NCBI GenBank assembly: GCA_041689995.1 | Contig: JBDNFD010000017.1 | Location: 1-52,434 of the forward strand | Length of the DNA stretch: 52,434 bases | Direction: 5' to 3' | Source: DASSWG01 sp041689995 | GTDB lineage: Bacteria; Bacteroidota; Bacteroidia; Flavobacteriales; Flavobacteriaceae | Shown here: in pieces, positions 43,632 to 52,036 of the stretch | Numbering within the stretch: position 1 is the stretch's first letter | Layout: the number at the start of each line of letters is the position of its first letter | The notes under the pieces: model-generated | The model's input: only the letters and a program-made list of their open reading frames with translations | Database searches by the model: none | What the model was told of the DNA's origin: nothing | Program-made: the position numbers and the translations under genes

Positions 43632-45200
43632 TTATTTCTTCTTCTTCCGAAAATAACCATAACCGATCCAAATTATTACAATTATTAGGAAATAATAGAG
43701 ATACGAAACCGGTTTGCCTTCACCAAGCACGGTGGTGAAAAGCCGTTCCCAACGGATACTATCGAAAAATCCATCTGCATTTCCGTCCCAACTCATCCAG
43801 ATAAAGACTGGTTTACCCACAATATGATTTTCCGGCACGAAGCCCCAATAACGGCTGTCTTCGCTATTGTGGCGGTTGTCGCCCATCATCCAGTAATAAT
43901 CTTGTTTGAATGTATAGGAAGTCAATGGTTTTCCATTCAGCAATACTTGTTGACCATTTATGGAAATTTTGTTGTCGATGCCTAAATCCGAACCTTCGTA
44001 AGTTTCAATAACACGCTGATAAAAGGGAATCGTTTTCGGATTTATTTCAACCGTTTTTCCTTTCTCCGGAATATAAATCGGCCCGAAATTATCGCGGTTC
44101 CAACCTTGTGGGGCGTAAACCGGAAAAATTCCCGATTCGCTTTCCCCGGGTGAACTGATCATTGGAACGGCTGATGCCACATTTTGGTGATTCTTGAATT
44201 GTTCAATACGATCTTGAGCGATGGCAGCAAATCCAATTTGATTTTTCTCTTTATCCATCATATAAACAGGATCGGTAATTTCATATCGTTTATACAATTG
44301 TTCGAGCGCAAATCCCTTTCCTTTTCCTTGTATCAGATATGAAGTTTCAGGTCTGGCGCGATCTGGCAAAACAGATGGTTCTCCATTAATATAAACTTGT
44401 CCGTTCACGATTTTCAAGGAATCGCCGGCAATTCCCACGGCACGTTTCACATAATTCGATTTCTTGTCGATAGGTTTATAAAAATGTTTTGGTCCTTTAT
44501 AGAAAAAGTAGGGAACCGTATCTGCCGGCCAATTGAAAACCACAATGTCATTGCGTTTCACTTTCTCAAAACCCGGAAGTCTCATATAAGGTAGTTGCGG
44601 CCAATTGAGATAAGATTTTATTCCCAAAACGGGAATAGTATCGTGCACCATTGGGAAAGCCACGGTGGTCATTGGAACCCGGGCACCATAATTGATTTTG
44701 CTGACGAACAAGAAATCGCCCACCAACAAAGTTTTTTCCATGGAAGAAGAGGGAATGGTAAAAGGCTGTATAAAATAAGCATGAACAATAGTGGCGGCCA
44801 CAATCGCAAAAAGAATGGAATTGATCCATTCGCTGGATGCATTTTGTGGTTTTAGGCTGCGATCTTCAATATAAACCACCTCCAAAGCGTAATTCACGTA
44901 AAAAATATACAAACCCAAAGTAAGGATCACCAAAACGGTATCGGTGGTGGAATTTCGTCCAAAACTGCGAATGGTTTCCACCCAAACCACGGGGATCATT
45001 ATCAAATTCACAATTGGAATGAACAGCAAAATCACCCACCACCACGGCCGGTTGATTATTTTCATCAAAACCACCGCATTATAAACGGGAATGGCGGCTT
45101 CCCAAGCTTGTCGTCCCGCTTTGCGATAGAGTTTCCAAGTTCCCAAAAAATGGATCACTTGGATCAAAAGAAAAAACAGCAACCATTGTGTAAGTGTCAT
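43632..45200 (-). CDS. lepB: Signal peptidase I with N-terminal membrane extension
   Basis: Cleaves signal peptides at the outer face of the inner membrane. The 522-residue protein is longer than E. coli LepB (324). The first 120 residues are membrane segments of DUF5684 type (WWWVILLFIPIVNLIMIPVV), then the transmembrane helix and catalytic Ser in TIPSSSMEKTLLVGDF, the general-base Lys in NYVKRAVGIAGDSL, a large insertion (about 300-400) and box E MGDNRHNSEDSRYWGFVP. A last membrane helix lies at the C-terminus. Follows dapB on the same strand, the standard order. Confidence 0.95.
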   Translation of the reverse strand: MTLTQWLLFFLLIQVIHFLGTWKLYRKAGRQAWEAAIPVYNAVVLMKIINRPWWWVILLFIPIVNLIMIPVVWVETIRSFGRNSTTDTVLVILTLGLYIFYVNYALEVVYIEDRSLKPQNASSEWINSILFAIVAATIVHAYFIQPFTIPSSSMEKTLLVGDFLFVSKINYGARVPMTTVAFPMVHDTIPVLGIKSYLNWPQLPYMRLPGFEKVKRNDIVVFNWPADTVPYFFYKGPKHFYKPIDKKSNYVKRAVGIAGDSLKIVNGQVYINGEPSVLPDRARPETSYLIQGKGKGFALEQLYKRYEITDPVYMMDKEKNQIGFAAIAQDRIEQFKNHQNVASAVPMISSPGESESGIFPVYAPQGWNRDNFGPIYIPEKGKTVEINPKTIPFYQRVIETYEGSDLGIDNKISINGQQVLLNGKPLTSYTFKQDYYWMMGDNRHNSEDSRYWGFVPENHIVGKPVFIWMSWDGNADGFFDSIRWERLFTTVLGEGKPVSYLYYFLIIVIIWIGYGYFRKKKK

Positions 45201-45264
45201 CTCAAAATTTTATTTATAAGTCTTATTCCCAGCCGGCTTGTTACAAGAAACAGTTATGCTTCCG

Positions 45265-45993
45265 CTACAAAAGTAGGTTTTTTAAAACATCCTTCATTCC
45301 AAAAACACCCTTTTTGCCACAAATCCATTCTGCGGCCAAAACCGCTCCCAGCGCAAATCCTTCGCGAGAATGCGCGGTGTGTTTAATTTCAATATCGTCG
45401 ATTTCCGAAGTATATTTCACAATATGGGTTCCCGAAACATCTGGAATACGTTTTGCAAAAATCGGAACAATTTCCTTTTCACAGTTGCTTTTTTCTGAAC
45501 TATTTTCTACCAATTCCCAACCGGTTTTTTCAGTTTTTTGTATAATTTGTTTCACCAAACTGATGGCTGTTCCGCTCGGGGCATCTTTTTTTTCGGTATG
45601 ATGAATCTCTTCGATTTCTGCGGAATATTGGGGAAAGTTATTCATTATTCCAGCTAGAAATTGATTCAATTCAAAAAATAAATTCACCCCCAAGCTAAAA
45701 TTGGACGCATACAAAAAAGCCCCTTTTTTTTCTTCACAAAGTTGTATTGCTTTTTCATAATCACGAAGCCAACCCGTTGTTCCTGAAATAACTGGAATTC
45801 CATTGTTTAAACATGTCGAAATATTTTCAAATGCAGCTTCGGGAACGCTAAAATCGATGGCGACTTCCGCGGAATTGAGTTTCTTTTCATCTAAATTACC
45901 GTTGGAAATATAAACGATTTCATGCCCTTTTTGAATAGCAATCCGTTCGATTGTTTTTCCCATTTTTCCATAACCGAGCAAAGCAATTTTCAT
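45265..45993 (-). CDS. dapB: 4-hydroxy-tetrahydrodipicolinate reductase
   Basis: Lysine/diaminopimelate pathway. 242 residues with the NAD(P) motif IALLGYGKMGKTIE, the catalytic motif EEIHHTEKKDAPSGTAISL (His-His and Lys) and the C-terminal HSREGFALGAVLAA. In Flavobacteriia dapB normally follows DUF5683; here RM island 2 (about 3.5 kb) separates them. Confidence 0.96.
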   Translation of the reverse strand: MKIALLGYGKMGKTIERIAIQKGHEIVYISNGNLDEKKLNSAEVAIDFSVPEAAFENISTCLNNGIPVISGTTGWLRDYEKAIQLCEEKKGAFLYASNFSLGVNLFFELNQFLAGIMNNFPQYSAEIEEIHHTEKKDAPSGTAISLVKQIIQKTEKTGWELVENSSEKSNCEKEIVPIFAKRIPDVSGTHIVKYTSEIDDIEIKHTAHSREGFALGAVLAAEWICGKKGVFGMKDVLKNLLL

Positions 45994-46078
45994 TTTTTTA
46001 TATTGTTGAAAAGGATTGGCCCTGTTTTTTTGAATATTCTATGGCAAATCAATAAAATTAATTTTAATATTAAAATGG

Positions 46079-46654
46079 CTATTCCGATTTTAATATTTCT
46101 GTAAGTTCTTCAAATGAAGATATTCCGTCTATTTCATTTGTATCTATCCAATCAATTCCGCTATTTGGTAAATAATGGACAATTCCTGTTTTAAAATTAT
46201 ATTGCTCATTTATTTTTCGCATATCTATAAACCAATCCATTGGCAATTTTCTTAAGCGAATTATTTCCTGAAAATCATTTGAGATTTTGTTGGTGGATAT
46301 TCCTTTTTGGACTAGAAGCAACAGGCCTAAATTTATCGTTTTTGCCACCTGCAAATAACCTACCAATTGAGAATAGTCTTTTAAACTTAATTGACTTAAA
46401 TATTTCGCTTCTATCAATATTAATCTTACTTTTTCGCTTGGATCGCAAATTGCAAAAACTATATCTAATTTTAGTTTTGGAATATATGTTCCTTGCTCTT
46501 TAATTGTAATGCCCGAAATATTTTCCAATTCCAAGATAATTAAATCCAATGTCTTATTACACGAATAATAGACTTTATAGCTATCACCAAGGTATGTATT
46601 CAGATATTGGGTGAACTTCTTGGAGAATTCTTCATAATAGCTTATTTCGTTCAT
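46079..46654 (-). CDS. Putative PD-(D/E)XK endonuclease of RM island 2
   Basis: 191 residues without recognised family name. The core KLKLDIVFAICDPSEKVRLILIEAKY gives the D-x14-20-E-x-K signature of restriction-type nucleases (Asp in LDIVF, Glu and Lys in IEAK). It is preceded by an N-terminal helix with acidic residues (SYYEEFSKKFTQYL) and followed by DYSQLVGYLQVAKTINLGLLLL, the usual Gln-containing helix and closing strand. Starts 2 bases after the LAGLIDADG-like gene and is the last gene of the operon. It is the best candidate for the DNA-cutting subunit. Confidence 0.75.
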   Translation of the reverse strand: MNEISYYEEFSKKFTQYLNTYLGDSYKVYYSCNKTLDLIILELENISGITIKEQGTYIPKLKLDIVFAICDPSEKVRLILIEAKYLSQLSLKDYSQLVGYLQVAKTINLGLLLLVQKGISTNKISNDFQEIIRLRKLPMDWFIDMRKINEQYNFKTGIVHYLPNSGIDWIDTNEIDGISSFEELTEILKSE

Positions 46655-46656
46655 TG

Positions 46657-47982
46657 TTACTGCTTCAAATTTACCGTTAAATTTTCTACTTTGATATTCG
46701 TCTTGATAAGTTGTTGGTTCAAGCTGTTGCTAACTGATGAGCAAATAAATGCTCTATCATTTTTAGGGTTGGTAATCAACAAGGGACTATCGAAAGAATC
46801 TCCAATTGTTTGTACGGTCAAGACTTCGTTCGTATGCCTATTGATTATATCTTTCATTGAACCAATATGCCTTTTTCCATTCAAAACTTCTGTGAAAAGA
46901 TATGCAACACCTTGGTCAATACCTTTAAAATCTTCAAATTCCTTACTTTCAATTAGTCTCGATACCTTTGCTTTATGCGTTGATATTTTCAATTCCGAAA
47001 AGTATTCTGCCTGAATTTCTTTTAGTTTGCTTAAAAGGTCTTTTTTGGTCCCTTTTGATAGTCTTGGAAAAAAATTGATGTATTTGTTTTTTTCTTTTAT
47101 CAACTTTTCAATTTCTTGAACCGGCGCGTGAGGACAACCGAATGTAGCACAAAAATGATGATAGTGAAAAAACAATTTGTTCCTTACTTCGGGCGGCAGT
47201 TCTTCGGAATTTTGGTCGGAATGAACAGAAACGGGGCTTGGTGTTCTCAACTTTCGTAAAATGCAAGGAATTTGTTCTTCCTTTTTTTGGTATTTTTCAA
47301 TTTTTGTTACATCAATGGATTTGGCTTGTAATGCAAATGAGTATTGAGCAAGAAATGACCGAACCAAAAATCGGATTTTAAACCCTTTTTTCCAACCTTT
47401 ATAATTAGGGTCGGAAGCGGAATGTTGGTTTGGATGATTGTATAAAATCTGGTCGGTTATCGAACCTAAATCCGTTAACCAAGAGCATAATTGTACAACA
47501 AATTTAAAATTTCTTGTACTTCCTGGGATTTCTACAGAAACAACTGGCGCATCATTGGTAAATCTTCTGTGCGATAAAGTCAAACTTGCTTTTGTGTCAA
47601 AAATTCCTGATAAAAAACTTGCTGTGTTTATTCCCGATAACTTTTCTTTTGCAATAGATAAATCAACTGTTGACAGTAGAAAACCTCCAATGGGTAAACC
47701 CAAATATTCCAAGTCTTTTTTCAAACTTGAAATATCTGAGTTGTCGATTGGCATAATTAACCACTTGCCATTGCCAATTTCATAAGTTACATTGAAATTA
47801 TATGAGGAATGGAAGTATTGACAAATTTTCGTAAGAATATCAGTTGCGATAATATTCATTCGTTTGGGGTCCATTCCCCATTTTTTGAACGGAAGGTCGA
47901 TTACAAATGTATTTTTGTCTATCTTTCCACTTCCCACCAATAAACCAAGTATGTATGCTTTGGTATGATTAATATTCTTCAT
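46657..47982 (-). CDS. Protein with two LAGLIDADG-like domains in an RM operon
   Basis: 441 residues. Residues about 8-100 start with AYILGLLVGSGKID and about 120-240 with ASFLSGIFDTKASL, each followed by strands and helices in the order expected for a LAGLIDADG homing-endonuclease domain. The catalytic acid of the motif (D of GDG) is replaced by Ser in the first and Lys in the second, so it probably binds DNA without cutting. The C-terminal 200 residues are basic and carry HHFCATFGCPHAP, a possible metal site, and RLSKGTKKDLLSKLKEIQAEYF. It overlaps the methyltransferase stop by 14 bases and precedes the nuclease gene by 2 bases, which indicates a joint function, possibly target recognition. 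Homology is judged by eye. Confidence 0.65.
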   Translation of the reverse strand: MKNINHTKAYILGLLVGSGKIDKNTFVIDLPFKKWGMDPKRMNIIATDILTKICQYFHSSYNFNVTYEIGNGKWLIMPIDNSDISSLKKDLEYLGLPIGGFLLSTVDLSIAKEKLSGINTASFLSGIFDTKASLTLSHRRFTNDAPVVSVEIPGSTRNFKFVVQLCSWLTDLGSITDQILYNHPNQHSASDPNYKGWKKGFKIRFLVRSFLAQYSFALQAKSIDVTKIEKYQKKEEQIPCILRKLRTPSPVSVHSDQNSEELPPEVRNKLFFHYHHFCATFGCPHAPVQEIEKLIKEKNKYINFFPRLSKGTKKDLLSKLKEIQAEYFSELKISTHKAKVSRLIESKEFEDFKGIDQGVAYLFTEVLNGKRHIGSMKDIINRHTNEVLTVQTIGDSFDSPLLITNPKNDRAFICSSVSNSLNQQLIKTNIKVENLTVNLKQ

Positions 47983-49258
47983 TTTCTAAATGCTTTTCCA
48001 AAGCTTTGGCAATTACCCAAGCAAAAACAGGCGGCACCGCATTGCCAATTACTTTGTAGGCGTGGGCAATTGTTTTGTAGGGAAATTGAAAATCATCGGG
48101 GAAGGATTGTATTCTTGCTATTTCCCTAATTGTAAACCGCCTATTTTCAAAAGGATGCGTAATACCACAGTTTTCGGGTTGTGCTGAAGCTGTAATAGTT
48201 CCATTGATTTCGCCTAATGCAAACCTACGGTAAAAATTGGGCGCGCGGTATTTTTTAGGGTTGTCCCAAATCCGCTTAAAGCGGAGGGACATATCCTCGG
48301 GATCCATATTTTTCCAAGATTTTCCTTTTGAAATGGTTTCACTTATTCTATTTAAAGGAACTTTCTTTTTGAACTTTGGAAGTACTTCTTTGCCATCCTC
48401 ACATGATCCGATTTTATCGACCATATATTGCGTCCCTGGGGAATACTTCCAATAGTCGTTGACCTGCGGTGCATTTTTTGGAATATCACAAATTGCAGAA
48501 CCTAAATGTAAATCGTATGGATTGTCAATTGAATTGGGCAAATTATATTTTGAAACAATTTGTTCCAATAAACTGAAATCAAAATAACCCAAGTCTTTTC
48601 TTAACCCGATTATAATTAAGCGTTGACGATTTGAGGGAACTCCGTAATTACTTGTTTTTAATAACTTATAGCAAGTATTGAATCCGAGTTTTTCTGTTCT
48701 CTTTACAATTTCATCGGGGATTTTTGTTCCATCTTCCATTTTAGAGGACATAATTCCTTTTACATTCTCAAAAACAAAACCAATTGGTTTGTTTTCCCTT
48801 TCCAAGCCCACTTTCAACAACTTTTCACATTCCTCAAATAGATTTCCCCTTTGATCATTGATGCCTTTTCTCAATCCTGCATTTGAAAAGGGTTGGCAAG
48901 GAAACCCGGCAAGCAAAAAATCAAAATCCGGGATATTTTTAAAATTTACATCTTTAATATCCTCTTGGTGCAGATTGTGGTTACTGAAAAACGAAGTATT
49001 GGCATTGTAAACATATTCGGCAGCAGGATCAATGTCATTAGAGTACTCAATTTTGAATTTTGTCGCATCAAAATGCCTCTTCCTAAAGTCAAAATTTCCT
49101 GAAAATCCCAAATCCAACCCTCCGCAACCACTAAATAACGAAACTATTTTATACGTTTTATCCATTGAGTTGGCTTTGATCTTTTTATTAGTTCTAAAAT
49201 CAATAAACACCTGTGGTTCTTCTATACCTGAAATGGTATCGGCTTCTTCTTTGTACAT
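47969..49258 (-). CDS. DNA (cytosine-5) methyltransferase, type II
   Basis: Methylates C5 of cytosine in its target. 429 residues with motif I KIVSLFSGCGGLDLGF, motif IV LLAGFPCQPFSNAGLR (catalytic Cys), motif VI FVFENVKGI, motif VIII RQRLIIIGLRKD, motif IX RRFTIREIARIQSFPDDF and motif X KVIGNAVPP. The variable region between VIII and IX is about 150 residues, enough for one recognition domain. About 30 extra residues precede motif I; an internal Met (MDKTYKIVSLF) could be the true start. Five bases after the HTH gene. Confidence 0.95.
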   Translation of the reverse strand: MYKEEADTISGIEEPQVFIDFRTNKKIKANSMDKTYKIVSLFSGCGGLDLGFSGNFDFRKRHFDATKFKIEYSNDIDPAAEYVYNANTSFFSNHNLHQEDIKDVNFKNIPDFDFLLAGFPCQPFSNAGLRKGINDQRGNLFEECEKLLKVGLERENKPIGFVFENVKGIMSSKMEDGTKIPDEIVKRTEKLGFNTCYKLLKTSNYGVPSNRQRLIIIGLRKDLGYFDFSLLEQIVSKYNLPNSIDNPYDLHLGSAICDIPKNAPQVNDYWKYSPGTQYMVDKIGSCEDGKEVLPKFKKKVPLNRISETISKGKSWKNMDPEDMSLRFKRIWDNPKKYRAPNFYRRFALGEINGTITASAQPENCGITHPFENRRFTIREIARIQSFPDDFQFPYKTIAHAYKVIGNAVPPVFAWVIAKALEKHLENEEY

Positions 49259-49263
49259 AATGT

Positions 49264-49590
49264 TTAAAATTTAAGAGTTGCCTGTTTTATATTTTTTTGA
49301 CGAATGTATTTTACTTTTTTTTCTGCTAGGGCTAAAACTTCTTGGTCACATTGGTAACGACATAAAGTCTGCGCGATTTTTTCACTTATCAATTCGGATT
49401 TTAGAACTTCCGGATTAAGATTAAAGGCTTTTGCGAGTTTGGACAAAAAGACAGGATCAAATTCCTTTTTTCCCGTTTCGATTTTGCTCAAAGCTCCTGA
49501 ATCAATTCCCAATTTTGCGCCTAATTGAGTTAGCGTTAAATGGTTTTGAGTTCTTAGTTTCCGGATATATTCGCCGAAGTTTGCTTCCAC
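49264..49590 (-). CDS. XRE-family HTH regulator of RM island 2 (control protein type)
   Basis: 108 residues from a GTG codon (no ATG upstream in frame). The Xre helix-turn-helix is clear: YIRKLRTQNHLTLTQLGAKL, then GALSKIETGKKEFDPVFLSKL. The tail EKIAQTLCRYQCDQEVLALA and KKVKYIRQKN resembles that of the island 1 regulator. First gene of the four-gene operon, with an inverted repeat over its promoter. Confidence 0.85.
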   Translation of the reverse strand: MEANFGEYIRKLRTQNHLTLTQLGAKLGIDSGALSKIETGKKEFDPVFLSKLAKAFNLNPEVLKSELISEKIAQTLCRYQCDQEVLALAEKKVKYIRQKNIKQATLKF

Positions 49591-49600
49591 AATCTTGCTC

Positions 49601-49629
49601 TTTTTGTCTTGACGATTTTGACAAAAATA
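49601..49629 (-). promoter_or_regulatory. Promoter and probable operator of RM island 2
   Basis: TTTTTGTC (49601-49608) and GACAAAAA (49620-49627) form a perfect 8-bp inverted repeat with 11 bases between. On the minus strand the -7 element TATTTTTG (49629-49622) overlaps one arm, 32 bases before the HTH start. This is the expected place for autoregulation by the HTH protein. Confidence 0.6.
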
Positions 49630-49727
49630 ACAATTTTTCTTTGAGAACAGTATTTATTTTCTTTAAAATTGGCTTTCTTCATTAAAAATGTCAATATTCG
49701 GTTTCATTTTGTGGATGATTTATTTCC

Positions 49728-50303
49728 CTAAAATTGAAAATTCAGCGAAAGTCCAACTGATTGATCGCCTGTATCTTTTTCGTAATTCATGACCGGTTTA
49801 AATGATAAATCCTCACTCACATTGAATTGTTGCAAATGTGCGTCCACATTGGCATCAAGAATATTCAGGATATACATCGCTGCCGTCAAGAGCAAAGATA
49901 ATTCTTTGTTCCGCTGAAAATGTTTTTGTGCATCAATCAGACTTTCGTCGGAAAGAAGACCTTGAAATTCGTCATCGGTTTGGCCGGCTAAACGGCTTTT
50001 ATATGCATCGCGATACCGATAATATTGTTTATTGTTGTTGATATAAAAATAAACCCCGGTTCCCAAGCCGACATATACCAGCGGAATTTTCCAATATTTC
50101 CCGTTGTAAGCCTGCCCCAAACCGGGAAGAACGGCTGAATAAAAAGCCGCTTTTGCCGGTGCCAATGGATTATAAGGCCGCGGGTTCTCCAGAGAATTCT
50201 TCACACGTATTCGTTCGGTTTTCATCGATAAGGAATCTTCCTGCGCCTGAATTTGAAAAACGAAGCAACAAAAAAAGAGTAGGAAAATAACCTTATTCTT
50301 CAC
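49728..50303 (-). CDS. DUF5683 membrane protein
   Basis: 191 residues if started at the GTG at 50303 (KNKVIFLLFFCCFVFQIQAQ signal peptide); an ATG at 50369 would lie inside parB. After the signal comes PAKAAFYSAVLPGLGQAYNG, WKIPLVYVGLGTGVYFYI and LLTAAMYILNILDANVDAHL, the pattern of the conserved DUF5683 family. Function unknown. It overlaps the parB stop by 11 bases, so it belongs to the par operon; the normal next gene, dapB, now lies beyond RM island 2. Confidence 0.85.
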   Translation of the reverse strand: MKNKVIFLLFFCCFVFQIQAQEDSLSMKTERIRVKNSLENPRPYNPLAPAKAAFYSAVLPGLGQAYNGKYWKIPLVYVGLGTGVYFYINNNKQYYRYRDAYKSRLAGQTDDEFQGLLSDESLIDAQKHFQRNKELSLLLTAAMYILNILDANVDAHLQQFNVSEDLSFKPVMNYEKDTGDQSVGLSLNFQF

Positions 50304-51198
50304 GTTGCAGCAAATTTTGAATCCGTTTGAATTCCTTTTGGGAGGTAAAAGGAATAATGAGTTTCCCATGTCCTTTCTTCGTCATTTTCACATCCACCTT
50401 TGTGCCAAAATACTTGGAAAAATCCTTTAATCCGACTTTTATTTCATTGGGAACAACAAGACTTTTTTTCTTTTCGGTGGATTTTCCTCCGTCGGAGTTC
50501 AGTGATTGGACCAATTTTTCCGTTTCACGAACCGAGAGGGAATTGGCTAAAATTCGTTCGTAAATACCGAGTTGTTGTTCCGGATTTTTTATATTGATTA
50601 ATGCCCGGCCGTGACCCATGGACAAAAATCCATCGCGCATTCCGGTTTGGATAATAGGGTCGAGTTTCAACAACCGCAAATAATTGGCAATTGTGGACCG
50701 GTTTTTTCCAATGCGATCACTCAATTGTTCTTGTGTAAGACTGATTTCATCAATCAGTCGCTGATAAGAAAGTGCGATTTCAATGGGATCAAGATCTTGG
50801 CGCTGAATGTTTTCCACCAAGGCCATTTCCAAGGATTCGCGGTCATTGGCGATCCGAATATAGGCCGGAATACTTTTCAAACCGGCCATCATGGATGCTC
50901 TGTATCGTCTTTCCCCAGACACCAATTGATAGGTGCCAAAAGCCATTTTCCGAACTGTGATCGGTTGAATGACACCCAATTCCCTAATGGAGGTTGCAAG
51001 TTCCACCAAAGTATCCTCGTTAAAACTGGTTCGTGGTTGATTAGGATTGACTTCAATGGATTTCAGTTCCAATTCCACAATATTTCCCACCACTTTGTCG
51101 GCATTTTTATCCGCGGCCGATTTTATATCATTTTCGGGGTCCTTCAACAAAGCCGAAAGTCCGCGGCCCAACGCTTGTTTTTTTGTCGCCTTTGCCAT
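50293..51198 (-). CDS. parB: Chromosome-partitioning protein ParB
   Basis: CTP-dependent DNA clamp that loads at parS sites. 301 residues: ELKSIEVNPNQPRTSF, IRELGVIQPITVRK and the CTP-binding motif VSGERRYRAS, then the parS-binding helix-turn-helix (LTQEQLSDRIGKNRSTIANY) and a C-terminal dimer domain (KLIIPFTSQKEFKRIQNLL). Six bases after parA. Confidence 0.97.
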   Translation of the reverse strand: MAKATKKQALGRGLSALLKDPENDIKSAADKNADKVVGNIVELELKSIEVNPNQPRTSFNEDTLVELATSIRELGVIQPITVRKMAFGTYQLVSGERRYRASMMAGLKSIPAYIRIANDRESLEMALVENIQRQDLDPIEIALSYQRLIDEISLTQEQLSDRIGKNRSTIANYLRLLKLDPIIQTGMRDGFLSMGHGRALINIKNPEQQLGIYERILANSLSVRETEKLVQSLNSDGGKSTEKKKSLVVPNEIKVGLKDFSKYFGTKVDVKMTKKGHGKLIIPFTSQKEFKRIQNLLQREE

Positions 51199-51204
51199 AA
51201 ATTC

Positions 51205-51969
51205 TTATTTGTTTTTCTTGATAATTTCTTCCGCCAAACTCAAATAATTGCTTGCCCCTTTGCTTCCAGCATCATAACTGATAATACTTTCGCCATAACT
51301 TGGAGCTTCGCTCAAACGTACGTTTCGTTGAATAATTGTTTTGAAAACCATCTCGCTGAAGTGTTTTTTCACCTCTTCCACTACTTGGTTGGAAAGCCGG
51401 AGCCGCGAATCGAACATGGTGAGCAACAATCCTTCGATATCCAATTGTTCATTATGGATTTTTTGAACGCTTTTAATGGTATTCAACAACTTTCCCAGTC
51501 CTTCCAACGCAAAATATTCACACTGGATAGGAATGATCACCGAATCGGCTGCTGTAAGTGCGTTTAATGTAAGCAATCCTAACGATGGTGCACAATCGAT
51601 CAAGATATAATCATATTTTTCGCGCAAATGGCCGATCGCCTTTTTTAGCATGGATTCGCGTTGATCTACATCCACCAATTCAATTTCAATCGCCACCAAA
51701 TCGATATGGGCAGGAACAATGTCGAGGTTTGGGGAAGCGGTTTTGATGATGGCATCTTCTGCCTTGGCGGTATGTTCCAACAATTGATATGTTCCAATTT
51801 CGACCGTTTCCACCTCAATTCCCAAACCAGAAGAGGCGTTTGCTTGCGGATCGGCATCGATCAGCAGCACCTTCTTCTCCAAAACCCCAAGTGAGGCCGC
51901 TAAGTTAATGGAAGTTGTGGTTTTTCCCACTCCCCCCTTTTGGTTCGCAATTGCAATTATTTTGCCCAT
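51205..51969 (-). CDS. parA: Chromosome-partitioning ATPase ParA
   Basis: Walker-type ATPase that moves ParB-parS complexes. 254 residues with the deviant Walker A IANQKGGVGKTTTSINLAAS (signature Lys), switch VLLIDADPQANASSGLG and Walker B YILIDCAPSLGLLT. The short N-terminus without a DNA-binding domain marks the chromosomal (Soj) type. First gene of the par operon; upstream lies a repeat array. Confidence 0.97.
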   Translation of the reverse strand: MGKIIAIANQKGGVGKTTTSINLAASLGVLEKKVLLIDADPQANASSGLGIEVETVEIGTYQLLEHTAKAEDAIIKTASPNLDIVPAHIDLVAIEIELVDVDQRESMLKKAIGHLREKYDYILIDCAPSLGLLTLNALTAADSVIIPIQCEYFALEGLGKLLNTIKSVQKIHNEQLDIEGLLLTMFDSRLRLSNQVVEEVKKHFSEMVFKTIIQRNVRLSEAPSYGESIISYDAGSKGASNYLSLAEEIIKKNK

Positions 51970-52036
51970 TAATTCTATGTGGATTTAAAAAAGTAAAAAT
52001 ACAATTAATTAGAGGTTTAGGAAATGTTATTCGTCA

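Noticed and set aside
46657..47982. Intein or self-splicing intron homing endonuclease
   Set aside because: The neighbouring methyltransferase is complete with all motifs and no splice-type flanks (Cys/Ser start, HN end) are seen; the gene is free-standing and co-translated.
45994..49727. Long target duplication around RM island 2, as for island 1
   Set aside because: Sequences at 45994-46078 and 49591-49727 share only short A/T-rich words; no long repeat is found.
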